The translations under genes and the position numbers were made by a program. A DNA stretch of 21,801 nt. It comes from a virus. The stretch is taken from positions 1 through 21,801 of the IMG/VR virus record IMGVR_UViG_3300032217_000064; one strand, 5' to 3'. Positions within the stretch are counted from its first letter, which is position 1. Every line of letters starts with the position of its first letter. The notes under the pieces were generated by a model. The model did not search any database, was not told where the DNA came from, and worked only from the letters and a program-made list of their open reading frames with translations. Shown in pieces: positions 7,041-15,189 of this stretch.

Positions 7041-7595
7041 TTAGACTGATGCGGTATAGGTGACGTTCAGTGTGTCGCCATTAGCCACAGAACGATTACC
7101 ACCAGTGAACGAACCAGCAGAGTACAGCACTCCACTGGTGGTTGCACGAACCTGAGTGACTGTCAACAAAGCGCCTGCAATCGTTGCTGTTGCATTAATG
7201 CTAAATGATGTAGCGGTGGATGCTTTAGAGCCAGATGCAGCCGCATTCCATGCCACCGTGATGCGGTTTGATCCAGTGTATGCAGTGCTTTCAGTCCATC
7301 CAGCGTGAGATGCCAAAGTGTCTCCAGCCGCATAGGTTGGAGTAGATGCACCATCAACCAGGCCCATGTACCATGCAGCGGTGTAGGCGCTTCCTGCAAA
7401 ATACTTATCCAGCAAGTCATTCTTGCCGACGGTCACTACAAGGTTTTCAATAGTGTCAACCCACTTGACTTGACCATCTGAGCCTACGCACTCCACTTGA
7501 TAGTGGCCAGTTACGCCGATTGTTTCATCCATATCGGATTTGCGCGAGATAGATACGCTTGCTGCGTCTTTAATATTGACTCGTTCAGAATGCAT
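7041..7595 (-). CDS. Hypothetical virion protein (184 residues)
   Basis: Opening MHSERVNIKDAASVSISRKS, followed by GVTGHYQVECVGSDGQVKW and DTIENLVVTVGKNDLLDKYF, then AAWYMGLVDGAST, LASHAGWTESTAY and a long Ala/Ser/Thr beta-rich C-terminus. Proteins with NLV...GKNDLLDKYF ... MGLVDGAS.P.Y.AGDT..SHAGW.E are familiar from aquatic phage structural regions (recall), usually without assigned function. GGAG eight bases upstream supports the ATG. It lies directly downstream of the adaptor gene, so it is likely a virion component (decoration or fibre). Confidence 0.7.
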   Translation of the reverse strand: MHSERVNIKDAASVSISRKSDMDETIGVTGHYQVECVGSDGQVKWVDTIENLVVTVGKNDLLDKYFAGSAYTAAWYMGLVDGASTPTYAAGDTLASHAGWTESTAYTGSNRITVAWNAAASGSKASTATSFSINATATIAGALLTVTQVRATTSGVLYSAGSFTGGNRSVANGDTLNVTYTASV

Positions 7596-7621
7596 TTTTG
7601 GTTCTCCAATATGGGAAAATT

Positions 7622-8242
7622 TTAACCGAAAGACCTTGCGCGTGACTTCAATACGCCACCACTGGTAGCGCCACGCTCATCTGCAATTTGCAGTTCCTCA
7701 ATGCCAGTTTTGTACAGGCCAGCCCACACTTGAATCCTTGCGTCATCCTGTAGGTATGGTGCAGCTTGCAATAAAGAACCGTACAGGTACACGTCAGGCG
7801 CTTTAGTGAGCAGCCAGTTGGTGGTGTTGGAGTCATACAGCTTGCTGAGTTTTGCGTAGTAGATCAACTCGCCCGTGTAGCTAGAGTCTGGGATTGGGAC
7901 AACGCGAATCTGCGACCCGATAACGCCAAAGAATTTAGGTTTCCCGCTGGATGTGTATGTTGTCAGCAAGTTATCCAGGCTGTCAATGGTCTCAAACTGC
8001 AATGGAGTTACGGGGTTGGTGTCCAGCTTAAACGTCCGCGCCTCCAGGAAGTCGCCTGGCGTTGCGTTGTACTCTGCATCAATGGTGGCCGTGGCGCGAG
8101 TAATCATCTGGGTGGTTCGCAGAGTGCGCTCCATCTGCGCTTCAGCCAGAGAGACAAAGTCGGTGATGGCAGACGTGAGATCGCTACGGTTGAGCCAGTC
8201 GGCGACCGAGGCTTTCAGTTCAGCGTAGGTGCTAAGTGCCAT
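7622..8242 (-). CDS. Head-tail adaptor, P22 gp4/phage-adaptor-like
   Basis: A 206-residue protein beginning MALSTYAELKASVADWLNRS, then DFVSLAEAQMERTLRT, LPSD-like loop ATPGDFLEARTFKLDTN, DSLDNLLTTYTSSGKPKFFG, IRVVPIPDSSYTGELIYYAK, and helices ending QIADERGATSGG. The helix-strand-helix layout, the WLNR start, the F....G..I...P.P...Y...YY.K core and length match gp4-like adaptors that ring the portal of short-tailed phages. Position after portal and capsid genes agrees. It overlaps the glycosyltransferase gene by 11 bp. Confidence 0.75.
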   Translation of the reverse strand: MALSTYAELKASVADWLNRSDLTSAITDFVSLAEAQMERTLRTTQMITRATATIDAEYNATPGDFLEARTFKLDTNPVTPLQFETIDSLDNLLTTYTSSGKPKFFGVIGSQIRVVPIPDSSYTGELIYYAKLSKLYDSNTTNWLLTKAPDVYLYGSLLQAAPYLQDDARIQVWAGLYKTGIEELQIADERGATSGGVLKSRARSFG

Positions 8243-8897
8243 GCTCTGCCTTTTCCTTCTCGATGTCGCGCATCATCCAGGTGTGGTCGTGCTTGAATTC
8301 AAACGTACCGATGTGGCCAATCTCTTTGCTCACATCGTGGTCTATATAGATTTTATACCCTTCCGCCTGCGCTTTACGGCAGAAGAAAATGTCTTCTCCA
8401 ATGTAGCCGCGCTTGTCGTGACGCCAGGGAGTCTCAAACCAAGGCTCTGTCAGCTTCTCAAAGACGTTACGCTTAATCAGCATCACGCCCATGCCAATGC
8501 TGCCAACTTCCTCAATGCCGGTAGATTCCGGCATGGTGTAGATCAGTTCGCGCTCACCATCAGAACCATACTTCTGTGCAGTCGGTCCTGTAGGAATACG
8601 CCGGCGTGCGCAGTTGGTAGCCACAATGTCTAGATCGTTCTTGAGCAGGCGCTCAACCATGTCTTGGGGAAACGTCATGTCAGAGTCGATAAACAGGATA
8701 TGCGTGCATCCTTCTCGCATCGCATCCAGCGCCAGATCAGCACGCTGGTTCTGTATCAGCGTACCCTGCATGATCTTAAGAGACACCGCGTCTGTCGTGT
8801 TCAGCGTGTGGTAGCAGACCATATTCACCAAGCAATAGGTGAAATTGGCGTGAACCATGTCACGGGCTGGCGTGCAGACTGCAATGTAGTTATTCAT
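8232..8897 (-). CDS. Glycosyltransferase, GT-A (family 2-like)
   Basis: A 221-residue protein. The N-terminus MNNYIAVCTPARDMVHANFT leads to QNQRADLALDAMREGCTHIL, then the metal-binding D71-S-D73 (ILFIDSDMTFPQDM), followed by ATNCARRRIP, GSIGMGVMLIKRNVFEKL and the acidic acceptor-side block GYIGEDIFFCRKAQAEGY. These are the ordered elements of a GT-A fold: nucleotide-sugar end, DxD, and ED catalytic base region. It probably transfers a sugar to a virion protein, a host glycan or modified DNA. Its place between the capsid and adaptor genes favours a virion target, which is inference. It overlaps the upstream gene by 4 bp (ATGA). Confidence 0.8.
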   Translation of the reverse strand: MNNYIAVCTPARDMVHANFTYCLVNMVCYHTLNTTDAVSLKIMQGTLIQNQRADLALDAMREGCTHILFIDSDMTFPQDMVERLLKNDLDIVATNCARRRIPTGPTAQKYGSDGERELIYTMPESTGIEEVGSIGMGVMLIKRNVFEKLTEPWFETPWRHDKRGYIGEDIFFCRKAQAEGYKIYIDHDVSKEIGHIGTFEFKHDHTWMMRDIEKEKAEHGT

Positions 8898-9208
8898 ACT
8901 TGTCCAGGTCTAGTTCTAAAAAATCTGTTGTCGGGGTCATTTAGCCAGCGTTTCATGTACGCCTGATCCTCTAGCTTGCCCTCGGCCTTGAGTTTGTAGT
9001 AAACGCCCTCTGGAATACTGGCGACGTGATGCCACTCGCCTTTCCAGCTTGCCCGCTCGTCTACCTGATTGAAATCTGCCTTATTTGCTTCAACAACTGC
9101 TGTGACATCCTGCTGAGTCTGAATTGTTGCCTGGCCAGTTTCATCATTGAAATGCCAAAAACGGGTAATACCCGCTTCCTTGTTCTCGTCAAATACTTGT
9201 TTGTTCAT
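8894..9208 (-). CDS. Conserved small phage protein behind the capsid gene
   Basis: A 104-residue protein: MNKQVFDENKEAGITRFWHF, TQQDVTAVVEANKADFNQ, DERASWKGEWHHVASIPEGV and KRWLNDPDNRFFRTRPGQV. The F...E..G.T..WHF start, VASIP..VYY.L and WLNDPDN..FRTRPG end are familiar from short proteins next to capsid genes in T7-like and related aquatic phages (recall). No function is known to me; a capsid or assembly role fits the context. Its ATG is only five bases after the T-tract of the terminator behind the capsid gene, and no Shine-Dalgarno is visible, so translation may be low. Confidence 0.75.
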   Translation of the reverse strand: MNKQVFDENKEAGITRFWHFNDETGQATIQTQQDVTAVVEANKADFNQVDERASWKGEWHHVASIPEGVYYKLKAEGKLEDQAYMKRWLNDPDNRFFRTRPGQV

Positions 9209-9213
9209 GCGTT

Positions 9214-9244
9214 AAAAAAGGGACCAGGTTTCCCTGATCCCTTT
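9214..9244 (-). terminator. Intrinsic terminator behind the capsid gene
   Basis: Read on the minus strand, AAAGGGATCAGG pairs with CCTGGTCCCTTT (12 bp with one G-U wobble) around a GAAA tetraloop and is followed by a T run (TTTTTT). It starts 7 bp after the capsid stop. Such a partial terminator would raise capsid mRNA relative to the downstream genes. Confidence 0.85.
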
Positions 9245-9251
9245 AGGTTGA

Positions 9252-10214
9252 TTACGACGTAATCAGGTCAGCAGCCAGGCCGTGTGCATTCTCGGCCAGC
9301 ACTTTGTGACCCCACTCCACCAGCAACATACGCTTCTCAGCGTCGCCGGTCTTAGCGAGTTCAATTTGCTGGTAAGGACGCAGAACAGTCATCTTTGCGT
9401 ACTCAGGATCGAGCACCCAGGCGTCACGCTCACGTTGGAAACGGTTCGCAATCACGCTCACTTGGCCGAAATCGCTGACGTAGATGTCAACTGCACCAAT
9501 CAAGGTTGCGGGACGGTCACCACCGTTGATGTTGTAACGGCTGGAGGCAATACCAGAGAAACCGCTGACGCGCTGTTTGTTGACAGGGCCGGTCATCAGG
9601 ATCTTAGGAACGCCACCAGAAGTCCATACTTGCTGAATCACATTCTTGAGAATGGTTTCAGTAAAGGTGCGGACGTTTCCGTCGGTACGGGCGCTAGATG
9701 GCAGCGTGGTGTAGGACGGGTTTGCGCCGTTGGTCTGCATATCCACGTTGGTCTTGATAAACGCACCCAGAGATGCCGTACCGCGTGCGGTGCTGGTGCT
9801 ACCGGCAGCAGCAACTGCACCATTCAGCATGGTGAACTCTTGGTCGCGCTTCAGTTCTGCGCTGCGCTTGGCGATCTGGTAAGCCAGTTCGCTGCGACGG
9901 CCAGCCTTGTTAACCACCTCTTCAGTCGCGGACAAGATGATGGTCTTGCGCGAAATCTGAGCGTAGTTTTGCAGGCGAACGGTTGCGGTAACAGCGTCAA
10001 AAGAGGCGACATCGTCACCCTCGATCTGCTTGTTAGCCGCAGCTGCTGCCAGCGTGTCGGTCTGGTACTCGAACAGCGAATTGCTGATTGACTCGCGTCC
10101 GATGTTGCTCATGTAAGGAGTTTCTTCGGGAGCGATATTGGTGATGATGTTAGACAGATCTTCACGGATACCTTTGGCATCAAAGGTGGTGAAAGTATTA
10201 GTTACGATACTCAT
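9252..10214 (-). CDS. Major capsid protein (DUF5309-type, HK97 fold likely)
   Basis: A 320-residue protein. The N-terminus has NTFTTFDAKGIREDLSNIIT and APEETPYMSNIGR, as in phage major head proteins. Then come FEYQTDTLAAAAANKQIEGD, RLQNYAQISRKTIILSATEE, a long spine-helix region (ELAYQIAKRSAELKRDQEFT), GGVPKILMTGPVNKQRVS, VSDFGQVSVIANRF and a C-terminus KRMLLVEWGHKVLAENAHGL. This order is that of the DUF5309 capsid family. It lies behind the scaffold gene and ahead of a strong terminator, as expected for the most abundant virion protein. Length is normal for the family. The 7-bp gap to the scaffold stop carries a weak GTGAG Shine-Dalgarno. Confidence 0.9.
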   Translation of the reverse strand: MSIVTNTFTTFDAKGIREDLSNIITNIAPEETPYMSNIGRESISNSLFEYQTDTLAAAAANKQIEGDDVASFDAVTATVRLQNYAQISRKTIILSATEEVVNKAGRRSELAYQIAKRSAELKRDQEFTMLNGAVAAAGSTSTARGTASLGAFIKTNVDMQTNGANPSYTTLPSSARTDGNVRTFTETILKNVIQQVWTSGGVPKILMTGPVNKQRVSGFSGIASSRYNINGGDRPATLIGAVDIYVSDFGQVSVIANRFQRERDAWVLDPEYAKMTVLRPYQQIELAKTGDAEKRMLLVEWGHKVLAENAHGLAADLITS

Positions 10215-10221
10215 GGTGTAC

Positions 10222-11178
10222 TCACTTTAATAAAAGTTCAATTGCGGATACCGCGTCTTGGACGCGGCCAGTTTTTGCAAGACGTTGTTTTGCACGCGTT
10301 GACTCTGTTGTCGTGGATACGCGACCAGCTGCGCCTGGCTTGGCTGGTCTTGGGCCATTGTTTGTCACCGGTTTGATGTTGCCCCGCTTGGACATCATCT
10401 GCTCGTAGAGTGCCGCCTTACGCAGTACGTTCACGACGCGGTGGTCAAAAATGTTCTTCAGTTCATCAGGCTGGAATCCGGCTTTCTGCCCGAATTCAAT
10501 GAGTAACGCTTTCTCTTCCTTGGCTTTTGCTGGGTCCTTCCACTCGGGTAGGACTTCCATCAATCTTTCCTGCTCTTGAGCAAGAAATGCCTGCATAGAC
10601 TGCGCCTGCTCTTGGCTTGAGATTTCTGCAAGTCGCTGCTGCTCGCTTTTAATAGCTGCGGCCTTGGTCTGGTTCTCACGCACTAACTCTTTTTGCCTCA
10701 CCCACTCGATGGGGTCCTCTTGGTAGAGGCGATCCCAATCAATCTGAGGCTCTGCTGCCTGCTGAACTTGCTGCTCCAATGCTCCTAACAACTGAGCGTA
10801 TTGCGCACGCTCGGCGCGGATGGCCTGGCTCTCTTGCTCGACTTGCTTGCGCACCTCGGCAATTTGCTGGGTCTTCCGCGTGTAGTCTTGAGTGCGTGAG
10901 TACCCTTGCTGGAGTTCGTCAAGCGTTACAGAAACTTCCTTACCGTCTACTTTGACGGTGAAAGTCTGTGGCTCTTCGTTTTCCTCTGGTTTCTCATCTT
11001 CCTCTGACTGTTCGGTAGGTGTTTCATCATCCGATGCGTCTGCATCATCGGACAATTCTTCATCCACCGCCGCCTCAGTTTCCTGAGATAACGCCTCGTC
11101 GGGTAACTTTTCTCCGTCTTCCGGAAGTATCGCCGTGAGTGCCTGGACTGCTGCGTCCATATTGAGTGATTCTGTCAT
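10222..11178 (-). CDS. Scaffolding protein
   Basis: A 318-residue protein with a very acidic N-terminal third (residues 20-72, Asp/Glu-rich with DDADASDDE and EEDEKPEENEEP), a short beta segment (QTFTVKVDGKEVSVTLDELQ, QGYSRTQDYTRKT) and a long Gln/Glu/Arg coiled coil (about 100-225). A basic C-terminus (RAKQRLAKTGRVQD) could bind the capsid subunit. The acidic head, V.VDGKE..V.L.EL..GY.R..DYTRKTQ block and location between portal and capsid genes are typical of phage scaffolds. Its start overlaps the previous stop by 4 bp (ATGA). Confidence 0.85.
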   Translation of the reverse strand: MTESLNMDAAVQALTAILPEDGEKLPDEALSQETEAAVDEELSDDADASDDETPTEQSEEDEKPEENEEPQTFTVKVDGKEVSVTLDELQQGYSRTQDYTRKTQQIAEVRKQVEQESQAIRAERAQYAQLLGALEQQVQQAAEPQIDWDRLYQEDPIEWVRQKELVRENQTKAAAIKSEQQRLAEISSQEQAQSMQAFLAQEQERLMEVLPEWKDPAKAKEEKALLIEFGQKAGFQPDELKNIFDHRVVNVLRKAALYEQMMSKRGNIKPVTNNGPRPAKPGAAGRVSTTTESTRAKQRLAKTGRVQDAVSAIELLLK

Positions 11179-11426
11179 TTGTTAACCCGTTCTGCCGCAC
11201 GCTGCGCAACTTTTGCGTTGTCGATGGTCTTTGTAAGTTCATTCTTGAGGTTCTCAATTGACCTCAACATAGACCATGCCATCTCTCGCTTTGCAGATTC
11301 TTCAGGTTTGCTGCTCTTGAAAATCCAGAGTTGGTCATTTTCAATCTTGGTCAAAGCCAAATTAAACGTCTCGTCCTCTAAAAGTTCCTGGGCCTTGCGG
11401 CCAGAGCGGATTACTTGTTCTGTCAT
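11175..11426 (-). CDS. Small helical protein between portal and scaffold genes
   Basis: An 83-residue, mostly helical, charged protein: MTEQVIRSGRKAQELLEDET, then KIENDQLWIFKSSKPEESAK and EMAWSMLRSIENLKNELTKT ending VAQRAAERVNK. Small proteins with G..A..LLE...F......I.......W..S.P....RE..W..L..I..L...L occur next to portal genes in many phages (recall), without firm function. A portal- or packaging-associated role is possible. ATGA overlaps at both ends couple it to portal and scaffold. Confidence 0.75.
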   Translation of the reverse strand: MTEQVIRSGRKAQELLEDETFNLALTKIENDQLWIFKSSKPEESAKREMAWSMLRSIENLKNELTKTIDNAKVAQRAAERVNK

Positions 11427-13543
11427 GCCATTCCAGGTTGGTTGATGGTTGCCTCTCGATTCATACTGGTCACAGCTTGAATCTCAGCGTTGCTAATTTG
11501 AGCGTTGTACTTTAATTCTATTTCATATTTCTTGAGAAGTCCATTCTGGGCTAACTCATCACGTCGGAAATCATCATCTCTAATCATCTGGTCGCGTTTT
11601 AATTCCAACTCAGCTGCCTTTTTCTGAATATCTGCCTCAATGGATTTTGCCTGCACCTCAGCTAATACTTCCTCTGGTGTGGGTTTGGGAGGTGGTGGCG
11701 CTGGCGGCTGGTAATCAGATGGAATATCGTTAAAGAACTGGCTAGAGTCCTTAAATCCGCTGAGTTCCACAATCTTGCGCAGGGTGCTTGCGTACATTGA
11801 TGGAGTAACCAATGGGTTCTGTGGTCCGAGTTGCGTCAGAGCCTCCTGCTGCTTTCCGCTAATCATCATCAAAGCCTGTAGACGTTCGTTGGTGTCTCCA
11901 TTACCCAAGCCAATGTTGATACTTACGTCCATGTTAGCGTTCCAGGCGCGGGGATCAATCTCCACAAACTTATCGCGCAGGCGAATCATGCGGGGCTTGT
12001 CCTGGTGCGTCACTATCAGGAACAGGATTCCTTTAAACAGCTTCTTCATGCCCTCTGCCATCATCCGCGCCGTGAGTTCAATGCGGCCCTGGGACGCGCT
12101 GATGGTGGCGGCCACAGCTGCCTTGGTGCTGGACTGCAACGCGTCAGCATTTAAGCCCATTGCGGCCTTGCTCATGCCGGTGCGGTCCTCTTTTATCTGG
12201 TCGATGTAGTCCAGCATCGGGAACGCGGCCTGCCCGACAAACGGGCTGGAAAACGGCTGTACCATGCCAGGCGCACGCATACGAATGATGGCTCCGGTCT
12301 CATTGTTCAGCACGTCATCCATGTTGACCTGGCCCTCAACCACCGCAGTGCGCGGGTGGATGGACTGCGCCAGGGAGTCCAGCGTGTTACGCAGGATCTC
12401 GGACTTGATCTCTTGGATATCGTGCGTGATGTCGAAAATGGACATCGCTTCAATAGGGCTAGTGTGTGGCTCTGGGTCGCAAGGGAAGTCTACAAACGGA
12501 ATGTAGGACGCAGGCAAATTACGCACAACCTTGTAATCTGGACCCATGCAGCAGATCTTGCGCAATTCTGGGATGCCATCACCATCGTAGTCGATGCGCT
12601 CATACGCCTCGATGTACAGAACGCGAAACTGCATAGGGTTATTACTGTCTGTCTGACCTAATCCAGTTGATAGTGGTTGACGTACCAAATACTCCATATT
12701 TTGGGATAGGTCATTAGCCGTAACATAATCCTGCACCTCATCCTCGTCGTATCCCATCGCTACCAGTTCTGCAACAGTCGCCATCTTGCGGTGCGCAATC
12801 AGGCTGCAATCCTCAAATGACCGCGCTTGTCGGTCAATTAGCAATTCCTCCGGTGGCACTGCCATGATTTTGATGCGCCCGTCTTTGGTAACGCGCTTGA
12901 TTTGCACATCGTGCAACATTGGGACTGGTGGAATAGGCATCATCTGACCCATTGCGTCCATTTGTGGCTGCATTGGTGGTGCGTCTGGGTCTGGGTACGA
13001 AACCACAATCTTTACTTCAGCGTGTTCCTGCATCAGCACTTGCAGGGTTTGGTCATCCAGGCCGCTAAAGTCTGTAATCTCAACCTTTTCTGAATCCTCC
13101 CACCAGAATTTCGCAACTCCGCACTTACGGACCAGCGAATCCTTGAAGATTGCATAGGTAGTCATAAAACCGTTGTTATCACGGTTGAATACAAAATTCG
13201 CGTAGTCGGTGGCCTGCTTGGCGTGCTCCACATCTGCCGGCGTCTCTGGGACATACTCGACGGTATTCTCGCTGGAGAAAAATACCCGCATCAAGCTGGG
13301 CATCATGGCCGATACGGTGTCACGCACCTCCATCGCCACTACTTGGGAGCGCCCCTCTTCTTCATTTCCAAAGTTATCGCCTCGATAATATGACGTGCCT
13401 TTCGCCCGTACAGGCGAAATATCCATATCGATATAACTTATGGCATCAGAAAGATCTTGCCCGATGATCGCTTCCAGTTCGGTATCATCCATCGGCTCCT
13501 GTGCGGCCACGTCGGTGGTCACTGGCATATCGTTCATATTCAT
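11423..13543 (-). CDS. Portal protein, P22-like
   Basis: A 706-residue protein, close to the size of P22 gp1 (725). Early residues hold SPVRAKGTSYYRGDNFGNEE and GRSQVVAMEVRDTVSAMMPS, followed by LMRVFFSSENTVEYVP, the wing region with MAVPPEELLIDRQARSFEDC, SYIPFVDFPCDPEPHTSP, the stem/clip region DITHDIQEIKSEILRNTLDS, and MSKAAMGLNADALQSSTKAA. The last 120 residues are a charged coiled coil (barrel-like) with a proline-rich hinge PPAPPPPKPTPEE before it. It would form the twelve-subunit DNA channel at the head vertex and dock the terminase. The length and the missing head-protease motifs favour a podovirus-type portal. The start overlaps the methyltransferase stop by 4 bp. Confidence 0.9.
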   Translation of the reverse strand: MNMNDMPVTTDVAAQEPMDDTELEAIIGQDLSDAISYIDMDISPVRAKGTSYYRGDNFGNEEEGRSQVVAMEVRDTVSAMMPSLMRVFFSSENTVEYVPETPADVEHAKQATDYANFVFNRDNNGFMTTYAIFKDSLVRKCGVAKFWWEDSEKVEITDFSGLDDQTLQVLMQEHAEVKIVVSYPDPDAPPMQPQMDAMGQMMPIPPVPMLHDVQIKRVTKDGRIKIMAVPPEELLIDRQARSFEDCSLIAHRKMATVAELVAMGYDEDEVQDYVTANDLSQNMEYLVRQPLSTGLGQTDSNNPMQFRVLYIEAYERIDYDGDGIPELRKICCMGPDYKVVRNLPASYIPFVDFPCDPEPHTSPIEAMSIFDITHDIQEIKSEILRNTLDSLAQSIHPRTAVVEGQVNMDDVLNNETGAIIRMRAPGMVQPFSSPFVGQAAFPMLDYIDQIKEDRTGMSKAAMGLNADALQSSTKAAVAATISASQGRIELTARMMAEGMKKLFKGILFLIVTHQDKPRMIRLRDKFVEIDPRAWNANMDVSINIGLGNGDTNERLQALMMISGKQQEALTQLGPQNPLVTPSMYASTLRKIVELSGFKDSSQFFNDIPSDYQPPAPPPPKPTPEEVLAEVQAKSIEADIQKKAAELELKRDQMIRDDDFRRDELAQNGLLKKYEIELKYNAQISNAEIQAVTSMNREATINQPGMA

Positions 13544-14076
13544 ACTGGTATCTTTCGTAGTACGACGTACATGGAGTCCACCGCCCGAGGCGTGCGTAAC
13601 AATTCGTCTTGTTCCAATTCTAGGGTCTTCCCATACTCTGAGAGACGGTAATCCAAATGGGTCATCTCAAACCGGTAATCTTTCCAGCCTAAGTACCAGT
13701 GCCAGGCGCAGTAGTACACCCATGAGTTTTCATTGAATGCTCTGACGTGCGTCGGATCCTGCCACGCTCCCAGACCCAACTCGTAAGGCACAACAATGTG
13801 CATCTCACCGCCAATCGCCAGCAGATCTCGGCAGTTAGTCATTGCCTGGACTAGATTCGGGATATGCTCCAAAACATCAAAGGCAATGATGCGCTCAAAG
13901 CCCCCGCGTTTGATTGGGACATAGTTATTCTTCCAGCGGACTATCCCACCAATGTGGACATCAGAGATATCCATAACCCAATCAGCACCAACATCTGGAC
14001 GGATGTCCGCGTTGATGGCGTCATCCTTGTAATCCCTTCCTGACCCAAGGTTAAGAGTTAAACCAGCATTGGACAT
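13540..14076 (-). CDS. Class I SAM-dependent methyltransferase
   Basis: A 178-residue protein. Motif I is LTLNLGSGRDYKDDAINADI (residues 7-25, SAM pocket), then VGADWVMDISD (adenine side) and the post-motif FERIIAFDVLEHIPNLVQAM (FDVLEHI at 66-72), followed by GGEMHIVVPYELGLGAWQDP. These are ordered as in Methyltransf_11-type enzymes. HTHVRAF-like DPTHVRAFNENSW is typical of sugar- or small-molecule-directed members. The substrate is unknown; the adjacent glycosyltransferase suggests methylation of a glycan. It overlaps that gene by 26 bp and the portal by 4 bp. Confidence 0.85.
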   Translation of the reverse strand: MSNAGLTLNLGSGRDYKDDAINADIRPDVGADWVMDISDVHIGGIVRWKNNYVPIKRGGFERIIAFDVLEHIPNLVQAMTNCRDLLAIGGEMHIVVPYELGLGAWQDPTHVRAFNENSWVYYCAWHWYLGWKDYRFEMTHLDYRLSEYGKTLELEQDELLRTPRAVDSMYVVLRKIPV

Positions 14077-14743
14077 ATTTGGGTCTATTTTTCATTAGCC
14101 AGGGCATCGCCTGGTTTGTCAACATCTCAGCGTTCACGCCAACAGTCTGGCTCCCAACGTGGTGGACATAGGATGCGCTCACATAATTCTCGTACCCAAG
14201 TTCCTCTAGGTCCGTGCATTGCACGTCATCTGAGTACCAGTTCAGTGGTGGGAATGGGCATTTAGAAAAGGCATCTGCACAGATCCAGGCAAATATGGGC
14301 GAGATGACATCAGAACGCCGAATCTTGGATTCGGACGTGAATCTGCACATATCTATGGCCTCTCCTTCCGGATTCCAGCGAATATTCTGCACTGCACGCG
14401 CAGAGTCGCACCTGGAGGCCACCCATCCAGGATTCAGACTCAGGCTCCTAACAATGTCAACGTCCTCCAGCAAAACCTTGTAGCTGGTAGGTGTCAGGAC
14501 AATATCGTCATTTGCCACCACCACTGAGTCGAAATCCTTGAGTGCGCAGTTAATGATGTCGTTGTAGTCTTCGCCAAAGTTACGGGGCTGGCCAATCATC
14601 TTCACGTCTGCATTGAATCGCTCCAGCACCGACGCAGGCCCACGCAAGTACACGGGTATCTCTGGACAGTATTCGCGTATAGACGCCAGCATCACCGCCA
14701 GGTTATTACCGTGGACGGTGCTGATGGCAATTGGTGCTATCAC
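14051..14743 (-). CDS. Glycosyltransferase-like protein (GT-A)
   Basis: A 230-residue protein starting with GTG at 14743, overlapping the upstream stop (GTGA). The N-terminus APIAISTVHGNNLAVMLASI, then PRNFGEDYNDIINCALKDF and FDSVVVANDDIVLTPTSYKV (N78-D79-D80 in place of DxD) give a GT-A pattern. Later blocks are FAWICADAFSKCPFPPLNWY and the acidic YSDDVQCTDLEELGY, as in glycosyltransferases that act on phage or surface glycans. The donor and acceptor cannot be read. The neighbouring methyltransferase suggests a joint glycan-modifying step. The assignment is less certain than for the 8232-8897 gene because the metal motif is degenerate. Confidence 0.7.
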   Translation of the reverse strand: MIAPIAISTVHGNNLAVMLASIREYCPEIPVYLRGPASVLERFNADVKMIGQPRNFGEDYNDIINCALKDFDSVVVANDDIVLTPTSYKVLLEDVDIVRSLSLNPGWVASRCDSARAVQNIRWNPEGEAIDMCRFTSESKIRRSDVISPIFAWICADAFSKCPFPPLNWYSDDVQCTDLEELGYENYVSASYVHHVGSQTVGVNAEMLTNQAMPWLMKNRPKYVQCWFNS

Positions 14744-15030
14744 TTTGCCTTGTTCCTCGCAGAGATGGCCTTCGCCTTAGATTTAGCATCTGCCTTGCTA
14801 GACGCGCCCCAAGCGTTCAAACTCAGCAGCAGGCGCGTAGGCTTACCGTCTTTCATCTCAGGTCCAGGCATACCACCCATACGCGCCAGGAAACTCGCAC
14901 GGCGCGGGTTATCGCCTGACTTCACTGGCGGCTTGATGTCCTGGCCTGCAGCCTTCAAGCTGGCGCGGCCCTTGGCGTTCAATCCACCTTTAGGGTTTTG
15001 CCCCTCCTTGCGTTGCCAGGCCGCTGTCAT
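14740..15030 (-). CDS. DUF6321-type small basic protein
   Basis: A 96-residue, Lys/Arg/Gly-rich protein: MTAAWQRKEGQNPKGGLNAK, PPVKSGDNPRRASFLARMGG, MPGPEMKDGKPTRLLLSLNA, WGASSKADAKSKAKAISARN. This matches the conserved core of DUF6321 proteins (WQRKEG.NP.GGLN..GR, SGDNPRR.SFLARM, MPGPE, LL.AWGASSK), which are frequent in phages. The function is unknown; strong positive charge suggests nucleic-acid contact. It overlaps the upstream stop by 4 bp (ATGA) and the glycosyltransferase start by 4 bp. Confidence 0.85.
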   Translation of the reverse strand: MTAAWQRKEGQNPKGGLNAKGRASLKAAGQDIKPPVKSGDNPRRASFLARMGGMPGPEMKDGKPTRLLLSLNAWGASSKADAKSKAKAISARNKAK

Positions 15031-15188
15031 TTCTTCATCGGCTTGGCCGTCTTAGCCGCCTTACGAAAGTCTGCTGCGCTGGGCGCTGCCTTGCTACCAA
15101 CCTTGTTCATCTTCTCGCCGGAGCCAGCGGCAATACGCTTCTGCTTGGCATTGATGTTTGCGTATAGTCCAGGTTTTGCCATCTTCAT
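15027..15188 (-). CDS. MAKPGLYAN-type small basic protein (53 residues)
   Basis: ATG at 15188 (or ATG 15182), stop TGA at 15027. The sequence MKMAKPGLYANINAKQKRIA, AGSGEKMNKVGSKAAPSAAD, FRKAAKTAKPMKK is a recurrent small phage protein (MAKPGLYANI.AKQKRIAAGSGE.M.K.G). It is very basic and lacks hydrophobic segments, so nucleic-acid binding is possible. It sits with DUF6496- and DUF6321-type genes, a grouping often seen between terminase and portal genes in aquatic phages (recall). The second Met (15182) gives the familiar MAKPG start. Its stop overlaps the next ATG. Confidence 0.8.
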   Translation of the reverse strand: MKMAKPGLYANINAKQKRIAAGSGEKMNKVGSKAAPSAADFRKAAKTAKPMKK

Positions 15189-15189
15189 G

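Noticed and set aside
9282-10091. 269-codon open frame on the plus strand opposite the capsid gene
   Set aside because: It is antisense to a clear major capsid protein, has no ribosome site and an odd Cys/His/Gly-rich composition. It is a mirror effect of capsid codon use.
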